Position numbers and translations under genes: made by a program
In this document: positions 1-7,491 of the stretch, piece after piece
Layout of the letters: each line of letters opens with the position of its first letter
How positions within the stretch are numbered: the first letter of the stretch is position 1
The notes under the pieces: model-generated
Told to the model about the DNA's origin: nothing
The model's input: only the letters and a program-made list of their open reading frames with translations
Database searches by the model: none
NCBI GenBank assembly: GCA_963717705.1
Contig: CAVQWT010000006.1
Span: forward strand, 1 to 64,000
Reading direction: 5' to 3'
DNA: 64,000 bases
Origin: CAVQWT01 sp963717705
GTDB lineage: Bacteria > Pseudomonadota > Gammaproteobacteria > Burkholderiales > Casimicrobiaceae

Positions 1-287
1 GCGAGGGCGGCTTCGATGTACGCCTGGTAGAGCGCGTAGACGTCCCGCCCGATGACCTCGACAACCTCCCGGCCGACCACGTCCTCGGACCGCTTGGCGA
101 TCCAGTCGCAGAACGCCCGGTTGACGAAGCGGTAGCGCTGGTGCCGGTCGATGTAGGCCAGCGGCAGGCCGAGCGCGTTCAGCTTGCGCTGGGAAAGCGC
201 AAGCAGGCCGTCCCGCTCGATCGACTCGCCGATGGTCTGCTGGACCGAGGCGAGTTCAAGGCGGGTCAGCGATCGCGTCAGGGCCAT
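1..287 (-). CDS. PAS-domain signalling protein (N-terminal part only)
   Basis: Partial gene running off the left edge; about 95 N-terminal residues are visible. The reading frame gives a helical lead-in and then a PAS fold with the segments AYIDRHQRYRFVNRAF and VVGREVVEVIG, typical of PAS_4 sensor domains. The ATG at 287 has a TGGAG Shine-Dalgarno-like stretch about 11 bases upstream. PAS domains bind small ligands or mediate signalling and usually precede kinase, GGDEF or sigma-54 output modules, but the output module lies outside the window. The frame stays open to about 455, so a longer N-terminus cannot be excluded. Confidence 0.7.
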   Translation of the reverse strand, partial: MALTRSLTRLELASVQQTIGESIERDGLLALSQRKLNALGLPLAYIDRHQRYRFVNRAFCDWIAKRSEDVVGREVVEVIGRDVYALYQAYIEAAL

Positions 288-638
288 GGCGGCGGTCGCT
301 CCAGGGGCGATGTCCGGGCCGGTGGCGCGGGAGGGTTCCCGCAGCACGGCGGCCGGAATTGATCCGCACACAGAAGCAAGGATCGGGCCGGGACAATCGG
401 GAGGGGCTCCGCCCGGATGCCTGCGGGCCGGCGGGTCCCGGCGACCCGGACGGTTACAATCCGGGGCACAGGCTTACGCTGGACGGCATTCCGGGAGGGG
501 GCGTCCGGCGGGCCCGCAGCCGGACGGGCATTCGCCGCGCCGGTGGGGGTGATGCGCGTCCGTCGCGGCGAACCCAACGATCAGAATCCTCCCGGGATCG
601 ACCAGGCCCTCCCCGCCGGCCTGGAGTGAGGAGGTTTC
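288..638. other. Intergenic region between divergent genes
   Basis: About 350 bases separate the divergent PAS-protein and antiporter genes. I see no convincing gene, tRNA or strong sigma-70 promoter. A TACAAT-like hexamer near 455 lacks a matching -35 box. The stretch ends in a very good GAGGAGG ribosome binding site at about 628 for the downstream gene. Confidence 0.4.
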
Positions 639-2099
639 ATGTCCGTCGCCCCACGTTCCCGGCGCCCGCCGCTGCCTGCCTTGCGCCGCACCCGGGCGGT
701 CACGCTGCTGCTGGCGCTGGCCGCGTGCGCCGCGCCCGCCGCCTTCGCCGCGACGCACGCGGACCCCCCGACCGTGGCCGGGATTCCGGTCGACTTCATC
801 CTGTTCGCGCTGACGCTCGCGGGCGTGGCGCTGTTCCACCACCACACGCTGCGGGTCGCGCTGACCGGCCTCGCGGTCATCACCGTCTACAAGCTCGCGT
901 TCACCGGCTTCAAGACCGGCCCGGGTTTCGCCGGCCTGGCAACGCACATTCAGCACGAGTGGGTGATCCTCGCCAACCTGTTCCTGCTGCTGACCGGCTT
1001 CGCGCTGCTGTCGCGCCATTTCGAGAAGAGCCGCGTGCCGCTGGCGCTCCCGCGCGTGCTCCCGGGCGACTGGTACGGCGCGTTCGCCCTGCTGCTGATG
1101 GTGTTCGTGCTGTCGTCGTTCCTCGACAACATCGCCGCCGCGCTGATCGGCGGCGCGATGGCGCACCAGCTCTTCCGCGCCAACGTGCACATCGGCTACC
1201 TCGCCGCCATCGTCGCCGCGTCCAACGCCGGCGGCGCGGGCAGCGTCGTCGGCGACACCACCACGACGATGATGTGGATCGACGGCGTGAGTCCGCTGCA
1301 GGTGTTTCCCGCCTACATCGCCGCCGTCGTCGCGGTGGTCATCTGCGGCATCCCGGCGGCGCGGATGCAGCACCGCCTGCAGCCGATGATCCGCAATGTG
1401 CACGAGCGCACGCACATCGACTGGCTTCGCGTCGGCATCGTGCTGCTGATCCTGCTGTCGGCGATCATCGCGAACGTCACCATCAACCTCCGCTTCGCCG
1501 AGTACGCAGACTACTTCCCGTTCATCGGCTTCGCCGTCTGGGTCGCGATCGCGATGTCGCTGCCCGTCCGGCGACCGGACTGGGAAGTCCTGCCCGAGAC
1601 CATCAAGGGCGCGGTGTTCCTGCTCTCGCTGGTCGGTTGCGCGTCGATGATGCCGGTGGAAAAACTCCCGGTCGCGTCGTGGCAGACCGCGCTGGGACTC
1701 GGCTTCGTGTCGGCGGTGTTCGACAACATTCCGCTGACGGAGCTCGCGCTCAAGCAGGGCGGCTACGACTGGGGCTTTCTCGCCTACGCCGTCGGCTTCG
1801 GCGGCTCGATGCTGTGGTTCGGCTCGTCCGCGGGGGTCGCGCTGGCCAACATGTATCCGGAGGCGCGGTCGGTGCGGCTGTGGGTGCGCCACGGCTACTG
1901 GGTGGCGATTGCCTACGCCGCCGGATTCGCCGTGATGCTGTTCGCACACGGCTGGCAACCGCAACCCAAAGTCAAGCCGCCACGGCCTCACGCGGCGGCA
2001 GGCGTCCCGGTCCGCACGGCGACATCGCAGGCCATCGCGATTGCCGGTTTGAAGTCGGTGATCCCCACGCGCCGACCCGAGGCGACGGACCTCGGATAA
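639..2099 (+). CDS. NhaD/citrate-transporter-family sodium:proton antiporter-like membrane protein
   Basis: A 486-residue polytopic inner-membrane protein of the ion transporter superfamily. Residues 161-170 (FLDNIAAALI) and 195-213 (SNAGGAGSVVGDTTTTMMW) match the two re-entrant signature regions of NhaD-type Na+/H+ antiporters, where Asp and Thr line the ion path. About 12 hydrophobic segments follow an N-terminal signal-like stretch (residues 20-38). The ATG is preceded by GAGGAGG at ideal spacing. The C-terminus past residue 445 is basic and unstructured. The ion specificity (Na+, Li+ or an organic anion) cannot be read from the sequence. Confidence 0.8.
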   Translation: MSVAPRSRRPPLPALRRTRAVTLLLALAACAAPAAFAATHADPPTVAGIPVDFILFALTLAGVALFHHHTLRVALTGLAVITVYKLAFTGFKTGPGFAGLATHIQHEWVILANLFLLLTGFALLSRHFEKSRVPLALPRVLPGDWYGAFALLLMVFVLSSFLDNIAAALIGGAMAHQLFRANVHIGYLAAIVAASNAGGAGSVVGDTTTTMMWIDGVSPLQVFPAYIAAVVAVVICGIPAARMQHRLQPMIRNVHERTHIDWLRVGIVLLILLSAIIANVTINLRFAEYADYFPFIGFAVWVAIAMSLPVRRPDWEVLPETIKGAVFLLSLVGCASMMPVEKLPVASWQTALGLGFVSAVFDNIPLTELALKQGGYDWGFLAYAVGFGGSMLWFGSSAGVALANMYPEARSVRLWVRHGYWVAIAYAAGFAVMLFAHGWQPQPKVKPPRPHAAAGVPVRTATSQAIAIAGLKSVIPTRRPEATDLG

Positions 2100-2166
2100 A
2101 ATGGTCGTGAGTGCGGCCGACTGCACCTGCAGCCACGACCCGGCCGTGACAAGCGGAGATTCAGAC

Positions 2167-3141
2167 ATGAGAAGGTTCCGGCAATTCGCGCTCGCGTTGA
2201 TGGCGCTCGGCGGCGCGGGCCTCGCGATCGCGGAAATCGTGCTGTTCGAGAACGACAACTACAGCGGCCGGACCTTCCGTGCGTCGAACAGCGTTTCGAA
2301 TCTCAACGACGTCGGGTTCAACGACTTCGCCTCGTCGGCCGTCGTCCGCGGCAACAGCTGGAGCATCTGCTCCGACGCGTACTTCCGCGGCCGCTGCGTC
2401 ACGCTGGGCCCGGGCAGCTACCCGTCGCTGGGCTCGATGGGCCTCAACGACGCCGTGTCCTCGATCCGCGAACTGGGCTGGGAGGGCGAAGGCGGCGCCG
2501 GCGGCGGTTGGGGCGGTGGTGGTGGTGGCGGCGCCGGCGCGGGCCGCGTCGTGCTCTACGACTCGTTGAATTTCAACGGCGGCAGCTTTGCGGTGAACGG
2601 CAACATCGACAATCTCCACGGCCAGTTCAACGACCGCGCGACCTCGATGATCGTCAACTCGGGCACCTGGGAACTCTGCAACGACGCCAACTACGGCGGC
2701 GGCTGCCAGGTCTACGGACCCGGACGCTATGACAACCTGGGAGGCCTGTCCGGACGCGTGAGCTCGCTGCGGACGGTCGGCGGCGGGGGTGCCGGCGGCG
2801 GTGGGTGGAGCGGCGGTGGCGGAGGCGGCAACTGGGGCTCCGGCTCGCGGGCCGTCCTGTTCGAAGGCGCCAACCTGACCGGCCGCCGGTTCGTCATCGA
2901 CAACCAGGTGGCGGCCAACCTGGACAACTCGGGCTTCAACGACCGCGCGTCGTCGCTGCGCGTCGAGGGCGGCTACTGGGTGTTCTGCAGCGACGCCAAT
3001 TTCCAGGGCGAATGTCGCACCTTCGGCCCCGGCGACTACCCCAGCCTGCCGTACGGCCTCACCAACCGGATCTCGTCGGGGCGCCGCATCTCGGGCGACT
3101 ATCCGTACCAGCAAAACCCGATGTGGGCCCCGCAGCAGTAG
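2167..3141 (+). CDS. Exported three-domain beta/gamma-crystallin protein
   Basis: 324 residues starting at the ATG that begins a clear signal peptide (MRRFRQFALALMALGGAGLA, cleavage near residue 22). An upstream in-frame start at 2101 would bury this signal. Three homologous Greek-key crystallin units follow at about residues 23-104, 127-204 and 228-309. Each has the pattern LFE/YD..N..G..F, a central FNDRASS-type segment and a C..D..F.G.C..Y/FGPG.Y motif with a paired cysteine. Glycine-rich linkers separate them (about 107-126 and 205-227). The FNDRASS-type stretches resemble N/D-N/D-x-S/T-S calcium-binding motifs of microbial crystallins. The protein is probably periplasmic or secreted, possibly stress-related; its role is unknown. 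Confidence 0.85.
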   Translation: MRRFRQFALALMALGGAGLAIAEIVLFENDNYSGRTFRASNSVSNLNDVGFNDFASSAVVRGNSWSICSDAYFRGRCVTLGPGSYPSLGSMGLNDAVSSIRELGWEGEGGAGGGWGGGGGGGAGAGRVVLYDSLNFNGGSFAVNGNIDNLHGQFNDRATSMIVNSGTWELCNDANYGGGCQVYGPGRYDNLGGLSGRVSSLRTVGGGGAGGGGWSGGGGGGNWGSGSRAVLFEGANLTGRRFVIDNQVAANLDNSGFNDRASSLRVEGGYWVFCSDANFQGECRTFGPGDYPSLPYGLTNRISSGRRISGDYPYQQNPMWAPQQ

Positions 3142-3190
3142 CGGGACGACGTCCTCCGGGACCACGCCCCGTCACAGGTGACCGCGCAGG

Positions 3191-3844
3191 ATGACGCGAT
3201 ATTCCGCAATTCCGTGGCCATGGCTGCTGCTTGCCGCCGCGGTCGGTCTGTTCGCCGGCGAGGCCGTCGGGCGCTTTTTCGGGGACGCCTCTTCGTTCGG
3301 CCAGACCGTCTACCGGATCGCCGTCATGACCGGCGCCGTGACGGCGCTGACGCTGCTGATCCTGCCGGCGCGGCGGCCCGCCTACCTGCTCGGCGCCGCG
3401 GTGTGCGCGGGTCTGATGGGTTGGGCGCTGTGGCTGCAATACGGACTGCAGCTCGACCCCTGCCCGCTGTGCGTGGTCCAGCGGATGATCGTGATCGCGA
3501 TGGGCGTCATCTTCCTCATCGCGGGTCTGCACAATCCCGGACGCATCGGCGCCGCGGTGTACGCGGGCCTCGCCTGCGTCGCCGGCGGCATCGGCGTGGC
3601 AGTTGCCGCGCGCCACGTCTGGATCCAGGCGCAGCCCCGCGGGACAGTCGCGTCCTGCGGGATGAGTCTCGACTACATGCTCGAGTCGCTGCCTTTCACC
3701 GATGTCATCGGCAAGGTGTTCGGGGGCAGCGGCGAATGCGCCGAGGCTGGCTGGCTGTTCCTGGACCTCGGCATCCCCGCGTGGACGCTGGTGTTCTTCG
3801 TCGCGATGACCGTCGCGGCGCTGGCCCTCGTGCGGCGCGACTGA
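3191..3844 (+). CDS. dsbB: Disulfide bond formation protein DsbB
   Basis: Inner-membrane quinone reductase that reoxidises periplasmic DsbA. The 217-residue protein has the CPLC redox pair at residues 91-94 and a second periplasmic pair at C156 and C183, the two loops expected of DsbB. Hydrophobic segments flank both loops. It is roughly 40-50 residues longer than typical DsbB because of an extra N-terminal hydrophobic region (residues 8-60). The start ATG follows a weak GCAGG. No dsbA is adjacent. The upstream neighbour, the crystallin protein, has conserved cysteine pairs that could be a substrate; that is inference. Confidence 0.9.
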   Translation: MTRYSAIPWPWLLLAAAVGLFAGEAVGRFFGDASSFGQTVYRIAVMTGAVTALTLLILPARRPAYLLGAAVCAGLMGWALWLQYGLQLDPCPLCVVQRMIVIAMGVIFLIAGLHNPGRIGAAVYAGLACVAGGIGVAVAARHVWIQAQPRGTVASCGMSLDYMLESLPFTDVIGKVFGGSGECAEAGWLFLDLGIPAWTLVFFVAMTVAALALVRRD

Positions 3845-3914
3845 CGCTGCCGGGATTGCGGCGCCGGCCGGCAGGCGTCCGGCGCGCCGCCAGCCGCCGC
3901 CGCGCCGGCCCCGA

Positions 3915-4691
3915 TCACTTCGGCGCCATGCGGATCGCGCCATCGAGGCGGATCACCTCGCCGTTGAGCATCGGATTGCGCAGGATCTCGGCCACCAGCG
4001 ACGCGAACTCCTCGGGCCGGCCGAGACGCGACGGAAACGGCACCATCTTCCCGAGCGCGTCCTGCACGTCGGGCGCGAGGCTCGACATCATCGGCGTCCG
4101 GAAGATGCCCGGCGCGACCGTCATCACGCGGATGCCGAAGCGCGCGAGCTCGCGCGCCAGCGGCAGCGTCATCGCGACCAGCCCACCCTTCGACGCGCTG
4201 TACGCGGCCTGCCCGATCTGGCCGTCGAACGCGGCCACCGACGCGGTGAAGACGACGACGCCGCGCTCGCCGCCGGCGTCGGGCTCGTTGCGCGTCATGG
4301 CGTCGGCGGCGAGCCGCGCCAGATTGAACGAGCCGACGAGGTTGATGCCGATGGTCCGGGCGAAGCTCGCGAGCGCGTGCGGCCCGTCCTTGCCGACGAG
4401 CTTCTCGCCGTGGACGATGCCGGCGCAGTTGACCAGGCCGCGCAGCTTCGTCGCCGCGCCGAAGCCGTCGACCGCCGCGGCGATCGCCGCCTTCGCGCTC
4501 GTCTCGTCCGTCACGTCGGTGCGCACGAAACGCGCCGCGGCGCCGAGCTCCTTCGCGAGCGCGCCCCCCTCGGCCTCCTTGACGTCGGCGATGACGACGT
4601 TTCCGCCGCCGCCCGCGATCATCCGCGCGGTCGCCGCGCCCAATCCCGAAGCCCCGCCGGTGACGACGAAGCTGCCTCCGCTCAGCTGCAT
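3915..4691 (-). CDS. SDR-family NAD-dependent dehydrogenase (3-hydroxyacyl-CoA dehydrogenase type II-like)
   Basis: A 258-residue classical short-chain dehydrogenase. Visible elements are the cofactor motif TGGASGLG (11-18), Asp36 at the end of strand 2 (VVIADV, favouring NAD), NCAG (88-91), catalytic Ser151 and the YSASK pair (Tyr164, Lys168). The C-terminus (LNGEVIRLDGAIRM) and overall layout match the HSD17B10-like 3-hydroxyacyl-CoA dehydrogenase group, which acts in fatty-acid or branched-chain acid oxidation. No beta-oxidation genes are adjacent, so the substrate is unproven. It is convergent with dsbB and lies about 50 bases downstream of the slipin gene on the same strand. Confidence 0.85.
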   Translation of the reverse strand: MQLSGGSFVVTGGASGLGAATARMIAGGGGNVVIADVKEAEGGALAKELGAAARFVRTDVTDETSAKAAIAAAVDGFGAATKLRGLVNCAGIVHGEKLVGKDGPHALASFARTIGINLVGSFNLARLAADAMTRNEPDAGGERGVVVFTASVAAFDGQIGQAAYSASKGGLVAMTLPLARELARFGIRVMTVAPGIFRTPMMSSLAPDVQDALGKMVPFPSRLGRPEEFASLVAEILRNPMLNGEVIRLDGAIRMAPK

Positions 4692-4740
4692 GATTCCGCT
4701 CCCTCGATGCGGGAACTGCGCGACGCGGCGCGACCCCGGC

Positions 4741-5694
4741 TCATTTCGACTGCGCCTTGAACACTGTCGTCGCCGCCGACACCAGCCCCGCGAGGTCCGA
4801 CAGGTTGGACGGCACGATCAGCGTGTTGCCGGTCCTGGCGAGACCAGCGAACGCCGCGACGTACTGCTCGGCCACCTTCAGGTTGACCGCCTGTATTCCG
4901 CCCGGCGACTCGATTGCCTCGGCGACCTGGCGGATCGACTTCGCGTTCGCATCGCCGATCGCGATGATCGCCGCAGCGTGTCCCTGCGCCTGGTTGATCT
5001 CCGCCTGCTTCTCGCCTTCGGATTTGGCGATCGCCGCGGTGCGGGCCCCGTTGGCGAGGTTGATCTGCTCCTGCTGCTTGCCTTCGGACGTCGCGATCAC
5101 CGCGCGCTTCTCGCGCTCGGCGGTGATCTGCGCCTGCATCGCGTGGAGGATTTCCTTCGGCGGCGTCAGGTCCTTGATCTCGTAGCGAAGCACCTTGACG
5201 CCCCAGCTCCCCGCCGCCTGGTCGAGTGCCGCGACGACGAGGCCGTTGATGTGGTCGCGCTCCTCGAACGTGCGGTCGAGCTCCATCCGGCCGATGACGC
5301 TGCGCAGCGTCGTCTGCGCGAGCTGCGTGATCGCGACCTGGAAGTTGCTCGATCCGTACGAGGCCAGCTTCGGGTCGGTCACCTGGAAGTAGAGGATGCC
5401 GTCGACCTGCAGCTGCGTGTTGTCCTTGGTGATGCAGATCTGGCTGGGCACGTCGAACGGGATCTCGCGCAGGTCGTGCTTGTAGGCGACGCGGTCGACG
5501 AACGGGATCACGAAGTTGAGTCCCGGCTGCAGCACCGCGTAGAACCGCCCGAGCCGCTCGATGACCAGCGCGTGCTGCTGTGGCACGACGCGGACCGCCT
5601 TGGCGATGACGATGACGACTACGACGAACAGGGCGATGGTGAACAGCGACGACCCGATCCACATGGTGTAGGTCTCCAGTTGCGTGCCGGTCAT
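4741..5694 (-). CDS. Slipin/paraslipin SPFH-domain membrane protein
   Basis: 317 residues with one N-terminal membrane anchor (about 14-34), an SPFH/Band 7 domain (about 36-190) and a helical, alanine- and glutamate-rich coiled tail containing EREKRAVIATSEGKQQEQINLANG. This matches stomatin/paraslipin proteins (the QmcA-like group), which oligomerise at the membrane and act as scaffolds, often with FtsH-type proteases. The start was chosen at MTGTQLE because it overlaps the NfeD stop by ATGA; a longer frame upstream merely reads through nfeD. NfeD plus slipin is a widespread two-gene module. Confidence 0.9.
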   Translation of the reverse strand: MTGTQLETYTMWIGSSLFTIALFVVVVIVIAKAVRVVPQQHALVIERLGRFYAVLQPGLNFVIPFVDRVAYKHDLREIPFDVPSQICITKDNTQLQVDGILYFQVTDPKLASYGSSNFQVAITQLAQTTLRSVIGRMELDRTFEERDHINGLVVAALDQAAGSWGVKVLRYEIKDLTPPKEILHAMQAQITAEREKRAVIATSEGKQQEQINLANGARTAAIAKSEGEKQAEINQAQGHAAAIIAIGDANAKSIRQVAEAIESPGGIQAVNLKVAEQYVAAFAGLARTGNTLIVPSNLSDLAGLVSAATTVFKAQSK

Positions 5695-6113
5695 GGCGCG
5701 GGCTTCCGGTCGGACAGCACCAGCACCGACGCGCGCATCGAGGTGATGTACATCGTCTCCCGGCGCGGCACGTCGGGCGCAGCCAGTTCGGCGTCCCAAT
5801 CGGTTCCGCGGTACGCCACGCGCGCGGTCCCGTCGGGCCGCCAGGCCTCGACACGCACGGCGTGGCCGACGTCCAGCGGCGGCTCGGCGGGAGGCATCGC
5901 GCGCGCCAGCCGCCACCGATGCGTCGCGATCGTCAGGACGAGGCCGAGCACGCCGGCAACCGCGAACTGCACCGCGACGCCGGCGCCGAGCCAGGCGGCA
6001 AAACCGCCACAGGCGACGGCGACCCCCACCGCCAGCAGGTAGAACGTGCCGAGCAAGAGCTCGGTGCCGAACAGCACGACGGCCGCGATCCACCAGATCC
6101 AGAATCCGCTCAT
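5691..6113 (-). CDS. NfeD-family membrane protein
   Basis: 140 residues: three or four closely spaced hydrophobic segments (within residues 4-70) followed by a small soluble beta-barrel (OB-like) domain ending VLVLSDRKPAP. This is the short NfeD form (NfeD1b type) without the protease domain. The start MSGFWIWW was preferred over an upstream in-frame ATG at 6155 because the extra residues are not family-like. The stop overlaps the start of the slipin gene by four bases, so the pair is translationally coupled, consistent with the known NfeD-slipin partnership in membrane quality control. Confidence 0.88.
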   Translation of the reverse strand: MSGFWIWWIAAVVLFGTELLLGTFYLLAVGVAVACGGFAAWLGAGVAVQFAVAGVLGLVLTIATHRWRLARAMPPAEPPLDVGHAVRVEAWRPDGTARVAYRGTDWDAELAAPDVPRRETMYITSMRASVLVLSDRKPAP

Positions 6114-6259
6114 CACCAGGTCCGGTTGGGGCGCGCACGACGCGCGCCATCCCAAGCATAAAGCATGCGCCCCCCCTTGGTTTGCGGACGCGCGGGGTCC
6201 ATCTGCGGAAGACCGGCGAGGCCCGCCGCGCGCGCTCGCGCAGCGCGGCCGTTCTGGGG

Positions 6260-6265
6260 TATAAT
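6260..6265 (+). promoter_or_regulatory. Likely -10 box upstream of the FmdB-like gene
   Basis: A perfect TATAAT followed by a T-rich tract lies about 53 bases before the FmdB start, in a sharply AT-rich patch of otherwise very GC-rich intergenic DNA. No good -35 hexamer sits 16-18 bases upstream, so it may need an activator or be an imperfect promoter. Confidence 0.45.
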
Positions 6266-6317
6266 TTTCTTTTTAATCAAGCGCTTTTGGGCCCAGTATC
6301 CCCGCTCGAGGATTCCG

Positions 6318-6671
6318 ATGCCGATCTACGAATATCGCTGCTCATCCTGCGGTCACGAACTCGAAGCCCTGCAGAAGTTCGCCGACGCGCCGCTGACCGC
6401 CTGTCCCGCCTGCAAGTCGGAGGCGCTGGTGAAGCTCGTCTCGGCGGCCGGATTCCATCTGAAGGGCAGTGGTTGGTACGCGACCGACTTCCGCGGCGGA
6501 TCGGCGAAGCCTGCCGCCACCGGCGCCAAGGCCGGCGGCGACGTGAAGGCCGGCGGCGACGCGAAGGCGGGTGCCGACGGCGGCTCCGGCGGCGAGACCA
6601 AGTCCGCGACCGCCGGCGACGCCAAGGCGACGTCTTCGGGGGGCTGCGGCGGCGGCTGCAGTTGCCATTGA
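6318..6671 (+). CDS. FmdB-family zinc-ribbon protein
   Basis: 117 residues. The N-terminal 45 residues form the FmdB zinc ribbon: MPIYEYRCSSCGHE with Cys8/Cys11 and a second pair Cys29/Cys32 (CPAC), followed by the conserved GSGWYATDF segment. The rest is a low-complexity Gly/Ala/Lys region with a KAGGD-type repeat and a terminal CGGGCSCH. The function of the family is not established, but it commonly sits next to a DUF502 gene and aspS in betaproteobacteria, as here. The ATG at 6318 gives the canonical MPIYEYRC start. Confidence 0.9.
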   Translation: MPIYEYRCSSCGHELEALQKFADAPLTACPACKSEALVKLVSAAGFHLKGSGWYATDFRGGSAKPAATGAKAGGDVKAGGDAKAGADGGSGGETKSATAGDAKATSSGGCGGGCSCH

Positions 6672-6698
6672 CGACGGCCTGAGGCGGACGCGCGCCTG

Positions 6699-7379
6699 AT
6701 GAAACGCTATCTGATCGCCGGGCTGCTGGTCTGGGTGCCGCTGGGCATCACCATCTGGGTGCTGCACTCGCTGGTGAGCACGCTCGACCAGACGCTGCTG
6801 CTGCTGCCCGAATCGGTGCGGCCCGAGCGGCTGCTCGGCCTTCGCATCCCGGGCTTCGGCGTGCTGATGGCGTTTGCGATCCTGCTCGGCACCGGCGTTT
6901 TCGCCGCCAACTTCTTCGGCGCGCGACTGATCAGGTTCTGGGAAGGCCTGCTTGGCCGGATCCCGTTCGTCAAGTCGATCTACTCCGCGGTCAAGCAGGT
7001 CAGCGACACGCTGTTTTCCGACACGGGCAACGCGTTCCGCAAGGCGGTGCTGGTCGAGTTTCCGCACGAGCACAGCTGGACCATCGCCTTCCTCACCGGC
7101 TCGCCGTCCCCGGCGGTGACCAAGCACCTCGACGGCGAATACCTTTCGGTCTACGTGCCGACGACGCCGAACCCGACGTCGGGCTACTTCATCATGGTGC
7201 CCCGCTCGCGCACGCGCGATCTCGACATGAGCGTCGACGACGCGCTCAAGTACATCATCTCGATGGGCGTCGTGGCGCCGAAGCTCGCCGGAGCGGCGCC
7301 CGGTCATCCGGGCGACGCCGCGTCCGCCGCCGCGCATCCAGCCCCGCACCGACCCGCCGCGGCTCCGCCCCGAAATTGA
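6699..7379 (+). CDS. DUF502 family membrane protein
   Basis: 226 residues with two hydrophobic segments (about 5-28 and 48-75) flanking a periplasmic loop, then a cytoplasmic domain containing PFVKSIYSAVKQ and FPTTPNPTSG-like VPTTPNPTSGYF, hallmarks of DUF502. The C-terminal 30 residues are Ala/Pro-rich. The function of the family is unknown. It starts 27 bases after the FmdB-like gene and precedes aspS, the common betaproteobacterial order, suggesting co-transcription. Confidence 0.85.
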   Translation: MKRYLIAGLLVWVPLGITIWVLHSLVSTLDQTLLLLPESVRPERLLGLRIPGFGVLMAFAILLGTGVFAANFFGARLIRFWEGLLGRIPFVKSIYSAVKQVSDTLFSDTGNAFRKAVLVEFPHEHSWTIAFLTGSPSPAVTKHLDGEYLSVYVPTTPNPTSGYFIMVPRSRTRDLDMSVDDALKYIISMGVVAPKLAGAAPGHPGDAASAAAHPAPHRPAAAPPRN

Positions 7380-7491
7380 CGGGGCCGCAGCCGCGCCGAC
7401 CCGGCGACGGGCCGGCGACGGTCGCCACGCACGCCCCGCTCCCCCCATTCGCAACCCGAGCATCGTCCAAGATCACCCGCCGGAGAGAAAC

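Noticed and set aside
474..2258. 594-residue minus-strand ORF opposite the antiporter gene
   Set aside because: Composition is Arg/His/Asp-rich with no recognisable domain; it mirrors the real plus-strand gene, which has clear membrane motifs and a strong ribosome binding site.
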